Counted from the stretch's first letter, positions 8,309-17,362 are shown. The stretch: 52,164 nucleotides of DNA from Alphaproteobacteria bacterium (GCA_026400735.1 JAPLOL010000107.1:1-52164), one strand, 5' to 3'. Numbers and translations are program-made. The notes: generated by a model from the sequence alone, not told the origin.

Positions 8309-9454
8309 TTAGTCCGCGGCCGCATACATTGCAGGGGGCGCGAAATAGGCGTCCACGGCCTGGGCCATCGCGTCGGCAATCCGCTCGCGAGCGCGTGGGT
8401 CGGCCAGGCGCCGTTCATCGGTGGCGTTGCTCAAAAAGCCGGTTTCAATCAACACCGCCGGCACGTCCGGGGCGAGCAGGACAAAGAACCCAGCGCTGCG
8501 GTGGGTATTCCGCACCAGCGGCGCCACTTCGCCGAGCTTCGGGATAACCGTCTGCGCGAACTGCGCTGAGCGATTGGTCGTGTCGCGCTGCGCCAGGTCC
8601 ACGAGGATATCGCGGGCGAGCGTATTGCGGGTGTCGCCGAGATCGAGATCCCAGTTCTGCGACGCCATCATGTTCTGCGCCCGGTTCGCACCACTGTCCG
8701 AAAGCGTATAAACCGACGCGCCGGTCGTATCGCGATTAGGGCTCGCGTCGGCGTGAATTGAAATGAACAGATCGGCATGCTGTTCGCGCGCGAAGCGGAC
8801 GCGATTTTCCAGCTCTACGAAATTGTCTGCATCACGCGTCAGCGCCACCCGATAACCGCGGTGCTCGAGCGCATCGCGCGCCATCAAAGCACAGTGCAGC
8901 ACAACGTCTTTTTCGCGTGTACCGGTGACGCCAACGGCGCCTGGATCACGTCCACCGTGGCCGGCATCAATCACAATGGTCCGCCTGCGCTGATCGCGAC
9001 CCGCGCGCTGAATCGGCGCCGGCGCAGGGGTAAACGGCGCATTGGCGGCGATGTCGAAACTGATTGCCGCGTCGCGTCGCCCGCCGAGTTCTTGGCGCAC
9101 GAGATTCGCCGGCGCTTCGAGATCAAGCACGATACGCGAGACACCATTGGCCTGCGCAGCATAACGATAACGGCGCACGACGCCCGCGCCCGGCCCCTGG
9201 CCGCTGGCGCCGCCCGGCAGCGCAAATTGTGCGTTGGCCACGTCGATCACGAACCGTGACGGCTCCGCGAGGAAAAATGTGCGCGCCTGCGCCGGGCGAT
9301 CGAGCGCCAAAGTCACGCGCGCGGCAGCGCCGGCGTCCTGTACGAGCACGCCACGGATCGACGACGGAACGTCCGCGAATGCGCGGCCGCCCATCGCAAC
9401 ACTGCCCACGGCAGTCGCGCCAAAAAAGGCGAAGGCTCGACGAGTAACGTCCAT
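8309..9454 (-). CDS. amiC: N-acetylmuramoyl-L-alanine amidase, AMIN + Amidase_3, Tat-exported
   Basis: 381 residues. The N-terminus MDVTRRAFAFFGA looks like a twin-arginine signal, as in E. coli AmiA and AmiC. An AMIN domain (about 35–135) for envelope targeting precedes the zinc amidase domain: VIDAGHGGRDPG (first His), GTREKD (Glu), SIHADAS (second His) and LIETGFLSN (catalytic Glu). It removes the stem peptide from glycan strands during cell separation. Enzymes of this type usually need a LytM activator; a degenerate LytM protein is encoded at 20505–21554. The gene is divergent from 9603 and followed by mrcA after 120 bp. Confidence 0.95.
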   Translation of the reverse strand: MDVTRRAFAFFGATAVGSVAMGGRAFADVPSSIRGVLVQDAGAAARVTLALDRPAQARTFFLAEPSRFVIDVANAQFALPGGASGQGPGAGVVRRYRYAAQANGVSRIVLDLEAPANLVRQELGGRRDAAISFDIAANAPFTPAPAPIQRAGRDQRRRTIVIDAGHGGRDPGAVGVTGTREKDVVLHCALMARDALEHRGYRVALTRDADNFVELENRVRFAREQHADLFISIHADASPNRDTTGASVYTLSDSGANRAQNMMASQNWDLDLGDTRNTLARDILVDLAQRDTTNRSAQFAQTVIPKLGEVAPLVRNTHRSAGFFVLLAPDVPAVLIETGFLSNATDERRLADPRARERIADAMAQAVDAYFAPPAMYAAAD

Positions 9455-9518
9455 GAAGATCGGGAAAGTACCCGATCGGGCTTGCTATCAAGTTGAAAAC
9501 TTGGGTGAATAGAACGGT

Positions 9519-9539
9519 AACTACAGTTTGACTGCAGTT
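9519..9539. promoter_or_regulatory. Imperfect inverted repeat in the amiC / 9603 divergent promoter region
   Basis: AACTACAG and CTGCAGTT (one mismatch) flank a 5-bp spacer in the 148-bp region between the two divergent start codons. It is a candidate operator by position and symmetry only. Confidence 0.35.
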
Positions 9540-9602
9540 GGCGCGAACGCCGCCTGTCGCGGCGGGATTGAGTAATTCTCAACACCGTGTTCACTCTGCG
9601 GC

Positions 9603-10895
9603 ATGCGCGCTTTCATGATCGCCACCTGCCTTGCCGTCTGCGCCTCACCTGCGCTCGCGCAGGATTATCGCCTCCAAACCAGCGCCGCGGCTGAACTTCA
9701 ACAAATGTGCACCGCCGACGCGGGCCAACTCTGGGGCGCGAGCCTCTGCGGTCCGCTCCTCGTCGTTGATGCAAACACCCGCCAAGTCTGGGCAACGGAA
9801 CGCGACAACCTCAATGTGCTGACGCTGACCGCTGGCGGCGGTTGGGTCGGCACGCTGCCGCAAGGCGTTCCGCTCGCCAACACCACCGTCGAGTGGGCTG
9901 GCGTCCGGTGGATCATGGTTATTGGCCCGTTACCCGATGACGCCACCGCGCGCCGCATCCTCGTCGCGCACGAGTCCTGGCACCGGCTCCAAACCTCAAT
10001 CGGTTTTCCGATGCAGGACATTGTGGCAGCGCATCTGCAAACTGAACGCGGCCGTTATCTCCTGCGCCTAGAAATGCGCGCACTCTCGACGGCCATGCTC
10101 TCAACCGGCCGCGCGCGTCGCAATGCCGTGAAAGACGCTGTCGCATTCCGCATGGCCAGGCTCGCGACATTTTCAGAAGCGGCGGCCGCTGAAAGCGCCC
10201 TTGATCGCAACGAGGGGCTCGCCGCCTACACCGGCGTTCGCCTCGGCGCCGGCGCCCAATCTCATCTGTACACTGCACGCGCCTTGACGGCCGCCGACGA
10301 ACAACAATCGCTCGCGCGTTCCTACGCCTACGCCACAGGCCCGGCGTACGGCGTGCTGCTCGACGAGTTCGTGCCGTCGTGGCGGACAAGCCTTGGCAAT
10401 TGGACCCCCTCCGACCTCCTCGTCGGGCCACTCCGTATCCAACCGCTATCGAGCCGCGCTTTGGACCGGCAAGCCGAACGCTATGGCGGCCAACAAATTG
10501 CGTCGGAAGAACGCGTGCGGGCGGAAAATCAACGCCACGTCATCGCCGAACTCCAGGCGCGCTTCACCGGCGCCCGCCTCGAACTGCCGCTCGGCCAGAT
10601 GCAATTCGAATTCGATCCTGGCCAAGTCACGCCTGTCGAAGGGCTGGGGACGGTTTACCAGCGCCTCGTGGTTCGCGATGCTTGGGGCGAATTGCGCGCA
10701 ACAGAGGGCGCGCTGATCTCACCCAATTTCAATCTGCTGACCGCGTCAGCCCCCGGCCCAAATGGCCTATCGGGACCAGGTTGGACGCTCAGCCTGAGCC
10801 CCGCATATCTAGTTACCGTACCGGACGAAAATGGTGTGATCCGCCCGCAGCGTATCCCGGCGCCGCCCGAGCACAGACGGCAGCCCGACAACTAA
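9603..10895 (+). CDS. Exported putative zinc metalloprotein (HExxH)
   Basis: 430 residues, beginning with a Sec signal peptide (MRAFMIATCLAVCASPALAQ). The core carries HESWH (His123, Glu124, His127), a zinc-protease HExxH motif. It is followed 77 residues later by NEGLAAYTG (Glu204), positioned as the third ligand of a gluzincin. The region in between is helical. The C-terminal third is beta-rich and ends in a Pro/Arg tail. Cys36 and Cys49 near the mature N-terminus may pair. I do not recognise a named family; aminopeptidase-like or peptidoglycan-linked roles are possible. It stands alone, divergent from amiC and upstream of the rne leader. Confidence 0.75.
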   Translation: MRAFMIATCLAVCASPALAQDYRLQTSAAAELQQMCTADAGQLWGASLCGPLLVVDANTRQVWATERDNLNVLTLTAGGGWVGTLPQGVPLANTTVEWAGVRWIMVIGPLPDDATARRILVAHESWHRLQTSIGFPMQDIVAAHLQTERGRYLLRLEMRALSTAMLSTGRARRNAVKDAVAFRMARLATFSEAAAAESALDRNEGLAAYTGVRLGAGAQSHLYTARALTAADEQQSLARSYAYATGPAYGVLLDEFVPSWRTSLGNWTPSDLLVGPLRIQPLSSRALDRQAERYGGQQIASEERVRAENQRHVIAELQARFTGARLELPLGQMQFEFDPGQVTPVEGLGTVYQRLVVRDAWGELRATEGALISPNFNLLTASAPGPNGLSGPGWTLSLSPAYLVTVPDENGVIRPQRIPAPPEHRRQPDN

Positions 10896-11287
10896 CCCGG
10901 CGCAGCAGCGCTTCCACTCCCCGACAAATCATGCATATGTAACTTCCATCGCCGCGTGCGCCGCCGGGACTTATCCCCAGGCCGCCCGGCGCGCTCCCGC
11001 CCTGCGGATCGGCGAAATCAGGCACTGTGGCGCTGCCTTAGCTGCCACGTTCGGACCTTGAGCCCCCGTACCCAGGAAGGAAGCGTGAGCCGGCGTCTAT
11101 TCAGACGCCGTCAACTGGAGCCCACGTATGATCCGCCAAGCGATCGATCTTAGCGCCAGAGGCCCATCGGGTCCGGGCCACGATCGCGCAGGATCACCCA
11201 CAATGACTTTGCGTCCCCTCGTCGCCTCTGCCCCGGCTCGTTCCGGAAGACCGGAGGCCCGTGCGCGCGACGCTTACGGAGCCCTTA
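10896..11287 (+). promoter_or_regulatory. Structured leader region of rne
   Basis: 392 bp without a convincing gene. It contains a perfect 8-bp hairpin with an ATTC loop (11091–11098 with 11103–11110), a GTGGC/GCCAC pair around 11027–11047, and GGCCC/GGGCC (11161–11165 with 11175–11179). Long structured leaders through which RNase E controls its own mRNA are known in several bacteria, so a similar role is inferred. A 78-codon frame from ATG 11128 has a passable TGGAG site but runs into rne out of frame and looks like a by-product. Confidence 0.5.
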
Positions 11288-13621
11288 ATGGCCAAGCAAA
11301 TGTTGATCGACGCCGCCCACCCGGAAGAAACCCGGGTTGCGGTGCTCGATGCGAAAACGGTTGAAGATTTCGATTTCGAGGTAGCGAGCAGAAAACAACT
11401 CAGAGGCAATATCTATCTCGCCAAGGTGACGCGCGTTGAGCCGTCGCTGCAGGCTGCCTTCGTTGAGTATGGCGGCAATCGCCATGGCTTCCTCGCCTTC
11501 TCGGAAATCCACCCCGACTATTACGCGATCCCGCATGCCGATCAGGAGTCCATCAAGGCCGAGTTGGCCAAGGCGGAAGCTGAGAGCGAGAGCGAAGAAG
11601 AGGATGATGAAGCGCGCGACGAGCGCCGCCGCCGCATCCTGACGCGTCGCTACAAGATCCAAGAAGTTATCCGTCGCCGCCAGATCATGTTGATCCAAGT
11701 GGTAAAGGAAGAACGCGGCAACAAAGGCGCTGCGCTCACCACCTATCTTTCGCTCGCCGGCCGCTATTGCGTGCTGATGCCGAACACCGGTCGCGGTGGC
11801 GGCATCTCGCGTAAGATCACGCAAGCGACGGATCGCAAGCGCCTGAAGAAGATCGCGACCGATCTCGAAGTGCCACAAGGCCAGGGTCTCATCATCCGCA
11901 CTGCGGGCGCCAAGCGCACCAAGACGGAAATCAAACGCGACTACGAATATCTCTCGCGCGCCTGGGAAACCATTCGCGACGAGACGATGAAATCTGTCGC
12001 GCCGGCTTTGATCTACGAAGAGAGCTCGCTGGTGAAGCGCGCCATCCGCGACCTCTACGACAAAGACGTCGAAGAGATTTATGTCGACGGCGAAGCTGCC
12101 TACAAGGAAGCCAAAGACTTCGTCCGCATGCTGATGCCGAGCCACGCCAAGCGCGTGCATCTGTGGAAAGATACAACGCCGATCTTCGCCAAGCACGGCG
12201 TCGAGAAGCAGCTTGAGTCGATCTACTCGCCCATCGTTCATCTCAAGAGCGGCGGCTATATCGTCATCAACCAAGCCGAAGCGCTCGTCGCCATCGACGT
12301 GAACTCCGGCCGCGCCACACGCGAACGCAACATCGAGCAGACTGCGTTCAAGACGAACCTGGAAGCAGCCGACGAAGCCGCCCGCCAGATGCGCTTGCGC
12401 GATCTTGCCGTCCTCATCGTGATCGACTTCATCGACATGGAAGAGTCGAAGAACGATCGCGTCGTCGAAAAGCGCATGAAGGACAATCTCCGCTTCGACC
12501 GCGCCCGCGTGCAAATGGGCAAGATCAGTGGCTTTGGTCTGCTTGAGCTTTCCCGCCAACGCCGCCGCACTGGCGTGCTCGAAGGCACCAGCCACGTTTG
12601 CGAGCATTGCCAAGGTTCTGGCCGTACGCGTTCGGTGGAAAGCGCCTCTCTCGCCCTGCTGCGCGCACTCGATGAAGCCGCCGCCAAAAAGAAGAACCGC
12701 ATGATCGAAGCGCGCACTGCTTCGGACACCGCGATCTATCTCTTGAACGAAAAGCGCGATGCGCTGGCGACGATCGAAGAGAACAACAATGTCCGGGTAC
12801 GCATCGGCGCGTCGCCGGCGATGAACTCGGGCGATTTCGAACTCATCGTTCTAGATGGCGGCCTCGAAGACGAGGCCGAAGAGGAAGCGCGGCCAGCACC
12901 GGCCCGCGGCCGCCGCCAAAAGGAAACGCGCCGCGACGTCGAGATTGAAGCTGAAGAAGCCGATGCGCGCGCCGCGGCCGCGATCAAGGATGAACCGGAA
13001 GACGACAGCTTCGATGCGGATGCGGACGAAGATGCCGATGCTGACATCGAAGCGCCGCCGCGCGTGGTGGCCGACGCCGACCCCGACGGTGAAGGCGATG
13101 GCAAACGCCGCCGCCGCCGTGGCCGCCGGGGCGGCAAGCGCCGCCGTGACGAAGATGGCACAGAGACCACCGAAGCGCGCGCCGAAGCCGAGGCGCCAAA
13201 GCCTGCCGCTCAGCGCGAAGAGCGCGGTGGCCGCAATGGCAACCGCCGCCGTCGTCGTGGCCGCGGTCGCGGCCGGCGTGTGTACGAAGTCGATGGCGGC
13301 GAATGGCTGGATTTCGTCAGCGCCGACCTGAAACACCTGACTCCGCGCCCGGAACGCCCCGCTCGCAACGGCGACGCGCGCCATGCCGAAGCACGGGTCG
13401 AAGAAGCTGAAACCACCACAGCGCCGGCGCCCGAAGCGGAGATTATTGTCCATCCCGCCGTGGAACCGGCGACAGAAACCTATCGCGAGGCGATCAGCGC
13501 CGCGGTCGAGCCGGAAGGCCCCGTCCTCGAACCAGTCGCAGATACGCCAGCGTATGAGCCGGACCAGGAACGTCGGGACAAATTCTTCTCGCGCCTCTCG
13601 CGCTGGTCGAAGAAGAACTGA
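11288..13621 (+). CDS. rne: Ribonuclease E
   Basis: 777 residues. It is the endonuclease that scaffolds the RNA degradosome and starts mRNA decay and rRNA maturation. The start is ATG 11288 (MAKQMLIDA, preceded by ACGGAG); the longer frame begins nine codons earlier with GTG and lacks support. An S1 domain (about 35–120) contains an acidic insert (SESEEEDDEARDERRRR). The catalytic aspartates are D337 (AIDVNSGR) and D380 (VIDFIDMEE), 43 residues apart as in E. coli D303/D346. The Zn-link is CEHC (C438, C441). The C-terminal half is disordered, with acidic blocks and an arginine-rich RNA-binding region (KRRRRRGRRGGKRRR). The last residues FFSRLSRWSKKN may be a partner-binding or membrane-binding helix. 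Confidence 0.97.
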   Translation: MAKQMLIDAAHPEETRVAVLDAKTVEDFDFEVASRKQLRGNIYLAKVTRVEPSLQAAFVEYGGNRHGFLAFSEIHPDYYAIPHADQESIKAELAKAEAESESEEEDDEARDERRRRILTRRYKIQEVIRRRQIMLIQVVKEERGNKGAALTTYLSLAGRYCVLMPNTGRGGGISRKITQATDRKRLKKIATDLEVPQGQGLIIRTAGAKRTKTEIKRDYEYLSRAWETIRDETMKSVAPALIYEESSLVKRAIRDLYDKDVEEIYVDGEAAYKEAKDFVRMLMPSHAKRVHLWKDTTPIFAKHGVEKQLESIYSPIVHLKSGGYIVINQAEALVAIDVNSGRATRERNIEQTAFKTNLEAADEAARQMRLRDLAVLIVIDFIDMEESKNDRVVEKRMKDNLRFDRARVQMGKISGFGLLELSRQRRRTGVLEGTSHVCEHCQGSGRTRSVESASLALLRALDEAAAKKKNRMIEARTASDTAIYLLNEKRDALATIEENNNVRVRIGASPAMNSGDFELIVLDGGLEDEAEEEARPAPARGRRQKETRRDVEIEAEEADARAAAAIKDEPEDDSFDADADEDADADIEAPPRVVADADPDGEGDGKRRRRRGRRGGKRRRDEDGTETTEARAEAEAPKPAAQREERGGRNGNRRRRRGRGRGRRVYEVDGGEWLDFVSADLKHLTPRPERPARNGDARHAEARVEEAETTTAPAPEAEIIVHPAVEPATETYREAISAAVEPEGPVLEPVADTPAYEPDQERRDKFFSRLSRWSKKN

Positions 13622-13648
13622 CCAACTGCTAAGGCGTAAGGCCTTGTT

Positions 13649-13686
13649 CCCGCCCCAAACCGGCGCTTCAACCGGTCTGGGGCGGG
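13649..13686 (+). other. Long GC-rich hairpin between rne and the M48 gene
   Basis: A 15-bp stem with one mismatch (13649–13663 with 13672–13686) and an 8-nt loop lies in the 88-bp gap. No T-run follows, so it may be a processing or partial-termination structure rather than a classic terminator. It ends 13 bp before the AAGGAG of the next gene. Confidence 0.6.
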
Positions 13687-13709
13687 CAACGCGGAATCAA
13701 GGAGCGGGC

Positions 13710-15110
13710 ATGGCCGCGTCTCGTCTCTCGACGCTTGCAACAAAGGTTGGCCGCGGCGCTGTCGGCGCTGTCGCTGCGATCAGCGCCTTCGCGCTGATGT
13801 CAGCGCAAACAGCGGCAGCTCAATCGCTGATCCGCGACGCTGAGATCGAAGACACGCTCCGCATCTACGAAAATCCATTGCTCGACGCCGCAGGCCTGCG
13901 CCGCGAGGACGTGCGCATCTACATCGTCAACGAAGACAGCGTGAACGCCTTCGTTTCGAATGGCCAAAACATCTTCATCAACACCGGCCTCATCATGCGG
14001 GCCAACACGCCGAATGAAGTCATCGGCGTCATGGCGCACGAGACCGGTCACATTGCTGGCGGCCACCTGTCGCGGTCGCGCGAGGCGATGAATCAAGCGC
14101 TGGGGCCGATGCTGATCTCGATCGGTCTGGGCGTTCTGGCTATCGCCGCCGGCGCGCCTGACGCGGGTGCTGCGCTCATCGCCGGCTCGCAAGGTTTCGC
14201 AATGGCCAACTTCGTGCGCTTCACGCAAGTGCAGGAAAGCTCAGCGGACCAAGCCGGCGCGACCTTCCTCGAGCAATCCGGCCAATCCGGCCGCGGCCTC
14301 ATCTCGTTCTTCGATCGTCAAATCCGCCCGTTCGAATGGCAAACGCGCCGCGCGCCGCCGTGGATGATGACCCACCCCTATTCGTCCGATCGCGTTGAAG
14401 CGCTCCGCCAACGTGTCGACCACGCGTCCAACCGCGATGCTGTCGATACGGACGACAATATTCGCCGTTTCCGCTTCATGCAGGCCAAACTGATTGGCTT
14501 CATCCGCTCTGAAGGCCAAGTGCTTGCGCGCTATCCGCTGCGCGACACCTCGCAACCCGCACGTTACGCGCGCGCGATCGCCTACTATCGGCAAGCCAAA
14601 CTCGATCAAGCCAAAACAGAACTCGACATCTTGATCGGTGAAGATCCGCAAAACCCGTACTTTCAAGAACTGATGGGCCAGATTCTGTTCGAGAACGGTC
14701 ACGCCGCTGAGTCCGTGCCCTACCATCGCCGTTCGCTGCAGTACGCACCGGGCCAACCGCTGCTGCAGGTGAACCTCGCACGCGCACTCGTCGCTGCAGA
14801 GGGCCGCGATGGCACCGAAGAAGCCATCCAGTTGCTCAATGATGCTGTGCGCAAGGAACCCGAAAACGGCTTCGCCTGGCGCGAAATGGCCTCGGCCCGT
14901 TTCGAGCGCGGCGAGGAGCCGCTCGCAGAGCTTGCGTCGGCCGAGGCAAGTTTCACCGTCGGCGACTATTCCAGCGCGCTCAATTTCGCCGAACGGGCGA
15001 GACGCGGGCTGCCGCGCAACACCGTCGCCTATCGACGCGCCGATGACATCGTGAACTTCGCCGGCAACGAAGTGCGTGAGCGCATGCAACGCGCCGGCCG
15101 TCGCAGCTGA
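13710..15110 (+). CDS. M48-family metalloprotease with TPRs (BepA/YfgC-like)
   Basis: 466 residues from ATG 13710, preceded by AAGGAG; the reading frame extends further upstream inside rne but that part is spurious. A signal peptide or anchor ends in TAAAQS. The M48 domain has HETGH (H110, E111, H114) and the third-ligand motif ESSAD (E176), with a hydrophobic hairpin (about 130–165) between them. The C-terminal half (about 250–450) is TPR-like, with repeats rich in Ala/Leu/Tyr. BepA-type proteases check outer-membrane protein assembly in the periplasm; this architecture fits, but the substrate is not shown. DsbA-like 15137 follows directly. Confidence 0.92.
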   Translation: MAASRLSTLATKVGRGAVGAVAAISAFALMSAQTAAAQSLIRDAEIEDTLRIYENPLLDAAGLRREDVRIYIVNEDSVNAFVSNGQNIFINTGLIMRANTPNEVIGVMAHETGHIAGGHLSRSREAMNQALGPMLISIGLGVLAIAAGAPDAGAALIAGSQGFAMANFVRFTQVQESSADQAGATFLEQSGQSGRGLISFFDRQIRPFEWQTRRAPPWMMTHPYSSDRVEALRQRVDHASNRDAVDTDDNIRRFRFMQAKLIGFIRSEGQVLARYPLRDTSQPARYARAIAYYRQAKLDQAKTELDILIGEDPQNPYFQELMGQILFENGHAAESVPYHRRSLQYAPGQPLLQVNLARALVAAEGRDGTEEAIQLLNDAVRKEPENGFAWREMASARFERGEEPLAELASAEASFTVGDYSSALNFAERARRGLPRNTVAYRRADDIVNFAGNEVRERMQRAGRRS

Positions 15111-15136
15111 ACTTGCCGCCCCGCGTAAAAGCGGCC

Positions 15137-15883
15137 ATGTCAGCCCCCATGAAGCTGGAGCCTGCCGTGGTCGCGCGCCTTTTCGTTCTCTTTTGCCTCG
15201 CACTGTTCGCGGCGCCAGTCGCGTCCGCGCAGACCTTCAACGGCCAGGAGCAAGCGGAAATCCGCGCCATCGTGCGCGAATACCTGGTGCGCAACCCCGA
15301 CGTTCTACGCGAAGCGCTCGACTCGCTCGCAGAACGCAACACCGCTGAACGTTGGCAGCAAATTCGAAACGACCCGCATGACTTCGCCGTGGGCCCGGCT
15401 GACGCCGCCGTCACCATTGTCGAGTTCTACGATTACCGCTGCACCTATTGTCACCACGCCATGCAATGGGTGCTCGATCTGGCCCGCACGCGCCGCGACA
15501 TCCGGATCGTGTTCAAAGAACTGCCAATCCTCGGCCCGTCCTCGATGGAAGCATCGCGCGCGGCGCTCGCCGCCCGTCCGCAAGGTCGCTACATTCAATT
15601 CCATCAAGGCCTGATGAGCCATCCGCTCGATCAAGAACTCACCACCGCTGACATCGATGCGATCGCGCGCCGCGCTGGCATCGATGTCACCCGCATGCGC
15701 CGCGCCATGGATGATCCGCAGATCATGCAAACGCTAGAACAAAACCGCGCGCACGCGATCGACTACAACATCACCGGCACACCGGGCTTCGTCATCAACG
15801 GCGAACTCATCCCGGGCTTCAATCAGCCGATGCTGGAAGCCCGCATCCGCGAAGCCGCACGCGAACGGCGCGCCTCGCGCTAG
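15137..15883 (+). CDS. DsbA-family periplasmic thiol:disulfide oxidoreductase (Com1/ScsC-like)
   Basis: 248 residues. The signal peptide ends VASA-QT. An N-terminal helical region of about 50 residues (EIRAIVREYLVRNPDVLREA), typical of the Com1/ScsC group where it drives oligomerisation, precedes a thioredoxin fold. The active site is CTYC after VEFYDYR, and the cis-proline loop is GTPGFVING. The start could be ATG 15137 or 15149; TTG 15113 is less likely. The gene begins 26 bp after the M48 gene, so the two envelope quality-control proteins are probably co-expressed. Its stop shares CTAG with the stop of the convergent gene at 15880. Confidence 0.93.
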   Translation: MSAPMKLEPAVVARLFVLFCLALFAAPVASAQTFNGQEQAEIRAIVREYLVRNPDVLREALDSLAERNTAERWQQIRNDPHDFAVGPADAAVTIVEFYDYRCTYCHHAMQWVLDLARTRRDIRIVFKELPILGPSSMEASRAALAARPQGRYIQFHQGLMSHPLDQELTTADIDAIARRAGIDVTRMRRAMDDPQIMQTLEQNRAHAIDYNITGTPGFVINGELIPGFNQPMLEARIREAARERRASR

Positions 15884-16626
15884 ATCGCGCCCGTCGCAGA
15901 TGCGGCGATCATCGAAAGCTGACGCAAGAACAGCGCTCGCTCAGCGCGGCCCTGCTCAGTCGCTTTCAGATAGCCGGGCACAAGCGCCAAATACCCAAAC
16001 GCCGGAAACATCTCTTGCGGCAATGCCCGCGCGAGCGCGCGCGCGTCTTCATGCGCAGCACAAGCTCGCTGGCGCATCTCGTCAAAATTGCCGCCGTCCT
16101 TCGGCAATGCCGATCGCCCGCGCGCACGCCAATACTCTGCCGCGCGCAGCAAGCCCGTGTATCCCCACGCACGCCCCGCCACCGTCACGAACCTATCCGG
16201 CGCCCCGCGCGGCGCCTCACACTGCTCCATGCTGACGCGCAGCAACACGCCGGCCGTCGCATCAAGATAGTCATCGACATCGCCCCAGGTCGTGAACGGC
16301 TGAGCATCGAAATCCGCCCCGCGCGCCGCAACCATCTGCTGCAACGTCGCCGCGGCGCTCTGATCTTTCGCAACCCGCTTCAGGGCCTCAAGCGCCGGTT
16401 GAATGCGCAGCGCCTTGCCTTCGACGATCTCTTCCAGCCCCTCGCGCCACCATTCCAATCGAATGGCGCCCAGCGCCGCTTCACGCACAGTCTCCGCCGT
16501 GCGCGCGATCTCATAGCTCACCGCACAGATCGCGATCAGCCGCTCGCGCACACGCGGCGGCGCAAAGCGAACCGCCAGCCAGCGATCCTCGTCGACACGA
16601 CGCACCAGAGTGTCGAGATCGTCCAC
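15880..16626 (-). CDS. Squalene/phytoene synthase homologue, NDUFAF6-like
   Basis: 248 residues from a GTG start. It has the all-helical isoprenoid-synthase fold of the squalene/phytoene synthase family (RLEWWREGLEEIVEG, DDYLDATAGVLLRV). The first aspartate-rich motif is replaced by YEIARTAETV, as in NDUFAF6, the mitochondrial complex I assembly factor. An enzymatic role in terpenoid synthesis is therefore unlikely and a complex I assembly role is inferred. NDUFA12 is encoded in the same window. Members of this group are often found downstream of secD–secF in alphaproteobacteria, as here. Confidence 0.85.
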   Translation of the reverse strand: MDDLDTLVRRVDEDRWLAVRFAPPRVRERLIAICAVSYEIARTAETVREAALGAIRLEWWREGLEEIVEGKALRIQPALEALKRVAKDQSAAATLQQMVAARGADFDAQPFTTWGDVDDYLDATAGVLLRVSMEQCEAPRGAPDRFVTVAGRAWGYTGLLRAAEYWRARGRSALPKDGGNFDEMRQRACAAHEDARALARALPQEMFPAFGYLALVPGYLKATEQGRAERALFLRQLSMIAASATGAI

Positions 16627-16660
16627 GGGATTGGGGCTTAGGGACTAGCGACTAGGTTGC

Positions 16661-16696
16661 AACAGAAAAGGGCGCGAGCGTTGCCGCCCGCGCCCT
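16661..16696 (-). terminator. Rho-independent terminator after the PuuD-like gene
   Basis: Read on the minus strand, an 8-bp stem (AGGGCGCG with CGCGCCCT, at 16689–16696 and 16669–16676) with a 12-nt loop is followed by TTTCTGTT. It lies 27 bp after the stop at 16723 and ends the long yajC–secD–secF transcription unit. Confidence 0.8.
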
Positions 16697-16722
16697 AATA
16701 CTTAGACCTTAGAACCCTGTCC

Positions 16723-17343
16723 CTAGAACAGCGTGCTCGCGCCGGTCATCGCGACCAGCATCGGGATCGAGAGGAACGTGTTGGTGCGTGAGAACAGCAT
16801 CGCGGTCTTGCCCGAAGCGGCCTTCGCCGTTGCTTCGAGAGTCGGATACTTGTTGTCAATGTTCAGCGCCTTTTGCTGGTTCGGCCAGATGATGAACCAG
16901 ACGTTGAACCACATGATCGTCGCCAACCACATGCCGATGCCGATGAGCGTATGCTTTGGCACGCCGTCGAGCAGGCCAATCGCGTAAGCCTCCAGCAGAT
17001 AGCCTTGGTTCCAAGCGAGCAGCACACCGGTCACCAGCGTGGCCATCGCGCCCCAGCGAAACCAGAACAGCGCCGCCGGCGCGATCACCTTGGTGACAGC
17101 CGGTTTCTGCTCATCCGGAATCTTCGGCATGTTCGGGATTTGCGTGAAGTTGAAATAGTAGAGGTGGCCGATCCACATGATGCCGACGAGCACATGCCCC
17201 CAGCGCAGCGCCGCTTCCCAGAATGCGCTGTCGCCGAACGCATAGCCGGCCACACCCATCGCGAAGTAAATCAGCAGCAGCGCCGCTACGACCAAGCCGG
17301 TCCATGCCACGTAACGAAGATTGCTCAGAAACCAGGCCATCAT
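16723..17343 (-). CDS. PuuD/DUF989-like membrane protein, without cytochrome c domain
   Basis: 206 residues with four to five predicted transmembrane helices. It resembles the N-terminal membrane domain of urate hydroxylase PuuD: LRWGHVLVGIMWIGHLYYFN, then the WFRWGA and MWFNVWFIIWPNQQ segments, with conserved His and Trp residues that could bind heme. Full PuuD carries a C-terminal cytochrome c domain, which is absent (no CxxCH). No purine-degradation gene is nearby, so urate oxidation is doubtful. AGGGGGAGA lies directly before two possible ATG codons (17343 and 17340). It starts 19 bp after secF and is followed by a terminator. Confidence 0.8.
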   Translation of the reverse strand: MMAWFLSNLRYVAWTGLVVAALLLIYFAMGVAGYAFGDSAFWEAALRWGHVLVGIMWIGHLYYFNFTQIPNMPKIPDEQKPAVTKVIAPAALFWFRWGAMATLVTGVLLAWNQGYLLEAYAIGLLDGVPKHTLIGIGMWLATIMWFNVWFIIWPNQQKALNIDNKYPTLEATAKAASGKTAMLFSRTNTFLSIPMLVAMTGASTLF

Positions 17344-17362
17344 TCTCCCCCTCTGCGAGCCG

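Noticed and set aside
11128-11364. Possible upstream ORF in the rne leader (78 codons, TGGAG before ATG)
   Set aside because: It overlaps the rne start out of frame, has low-complexity composition and no recognisable homology. Kept only as a note, since leader peptides cannot be excluded.
11285-12613. 442-codon open frame on the minus strand within rne
   Set aside because: It lies wholly antisense to the catalytic half of RNase E, whose S1, DVNSGR and Zn-link motifs are clear. High GC with strong third-position bias keeps such frames open.
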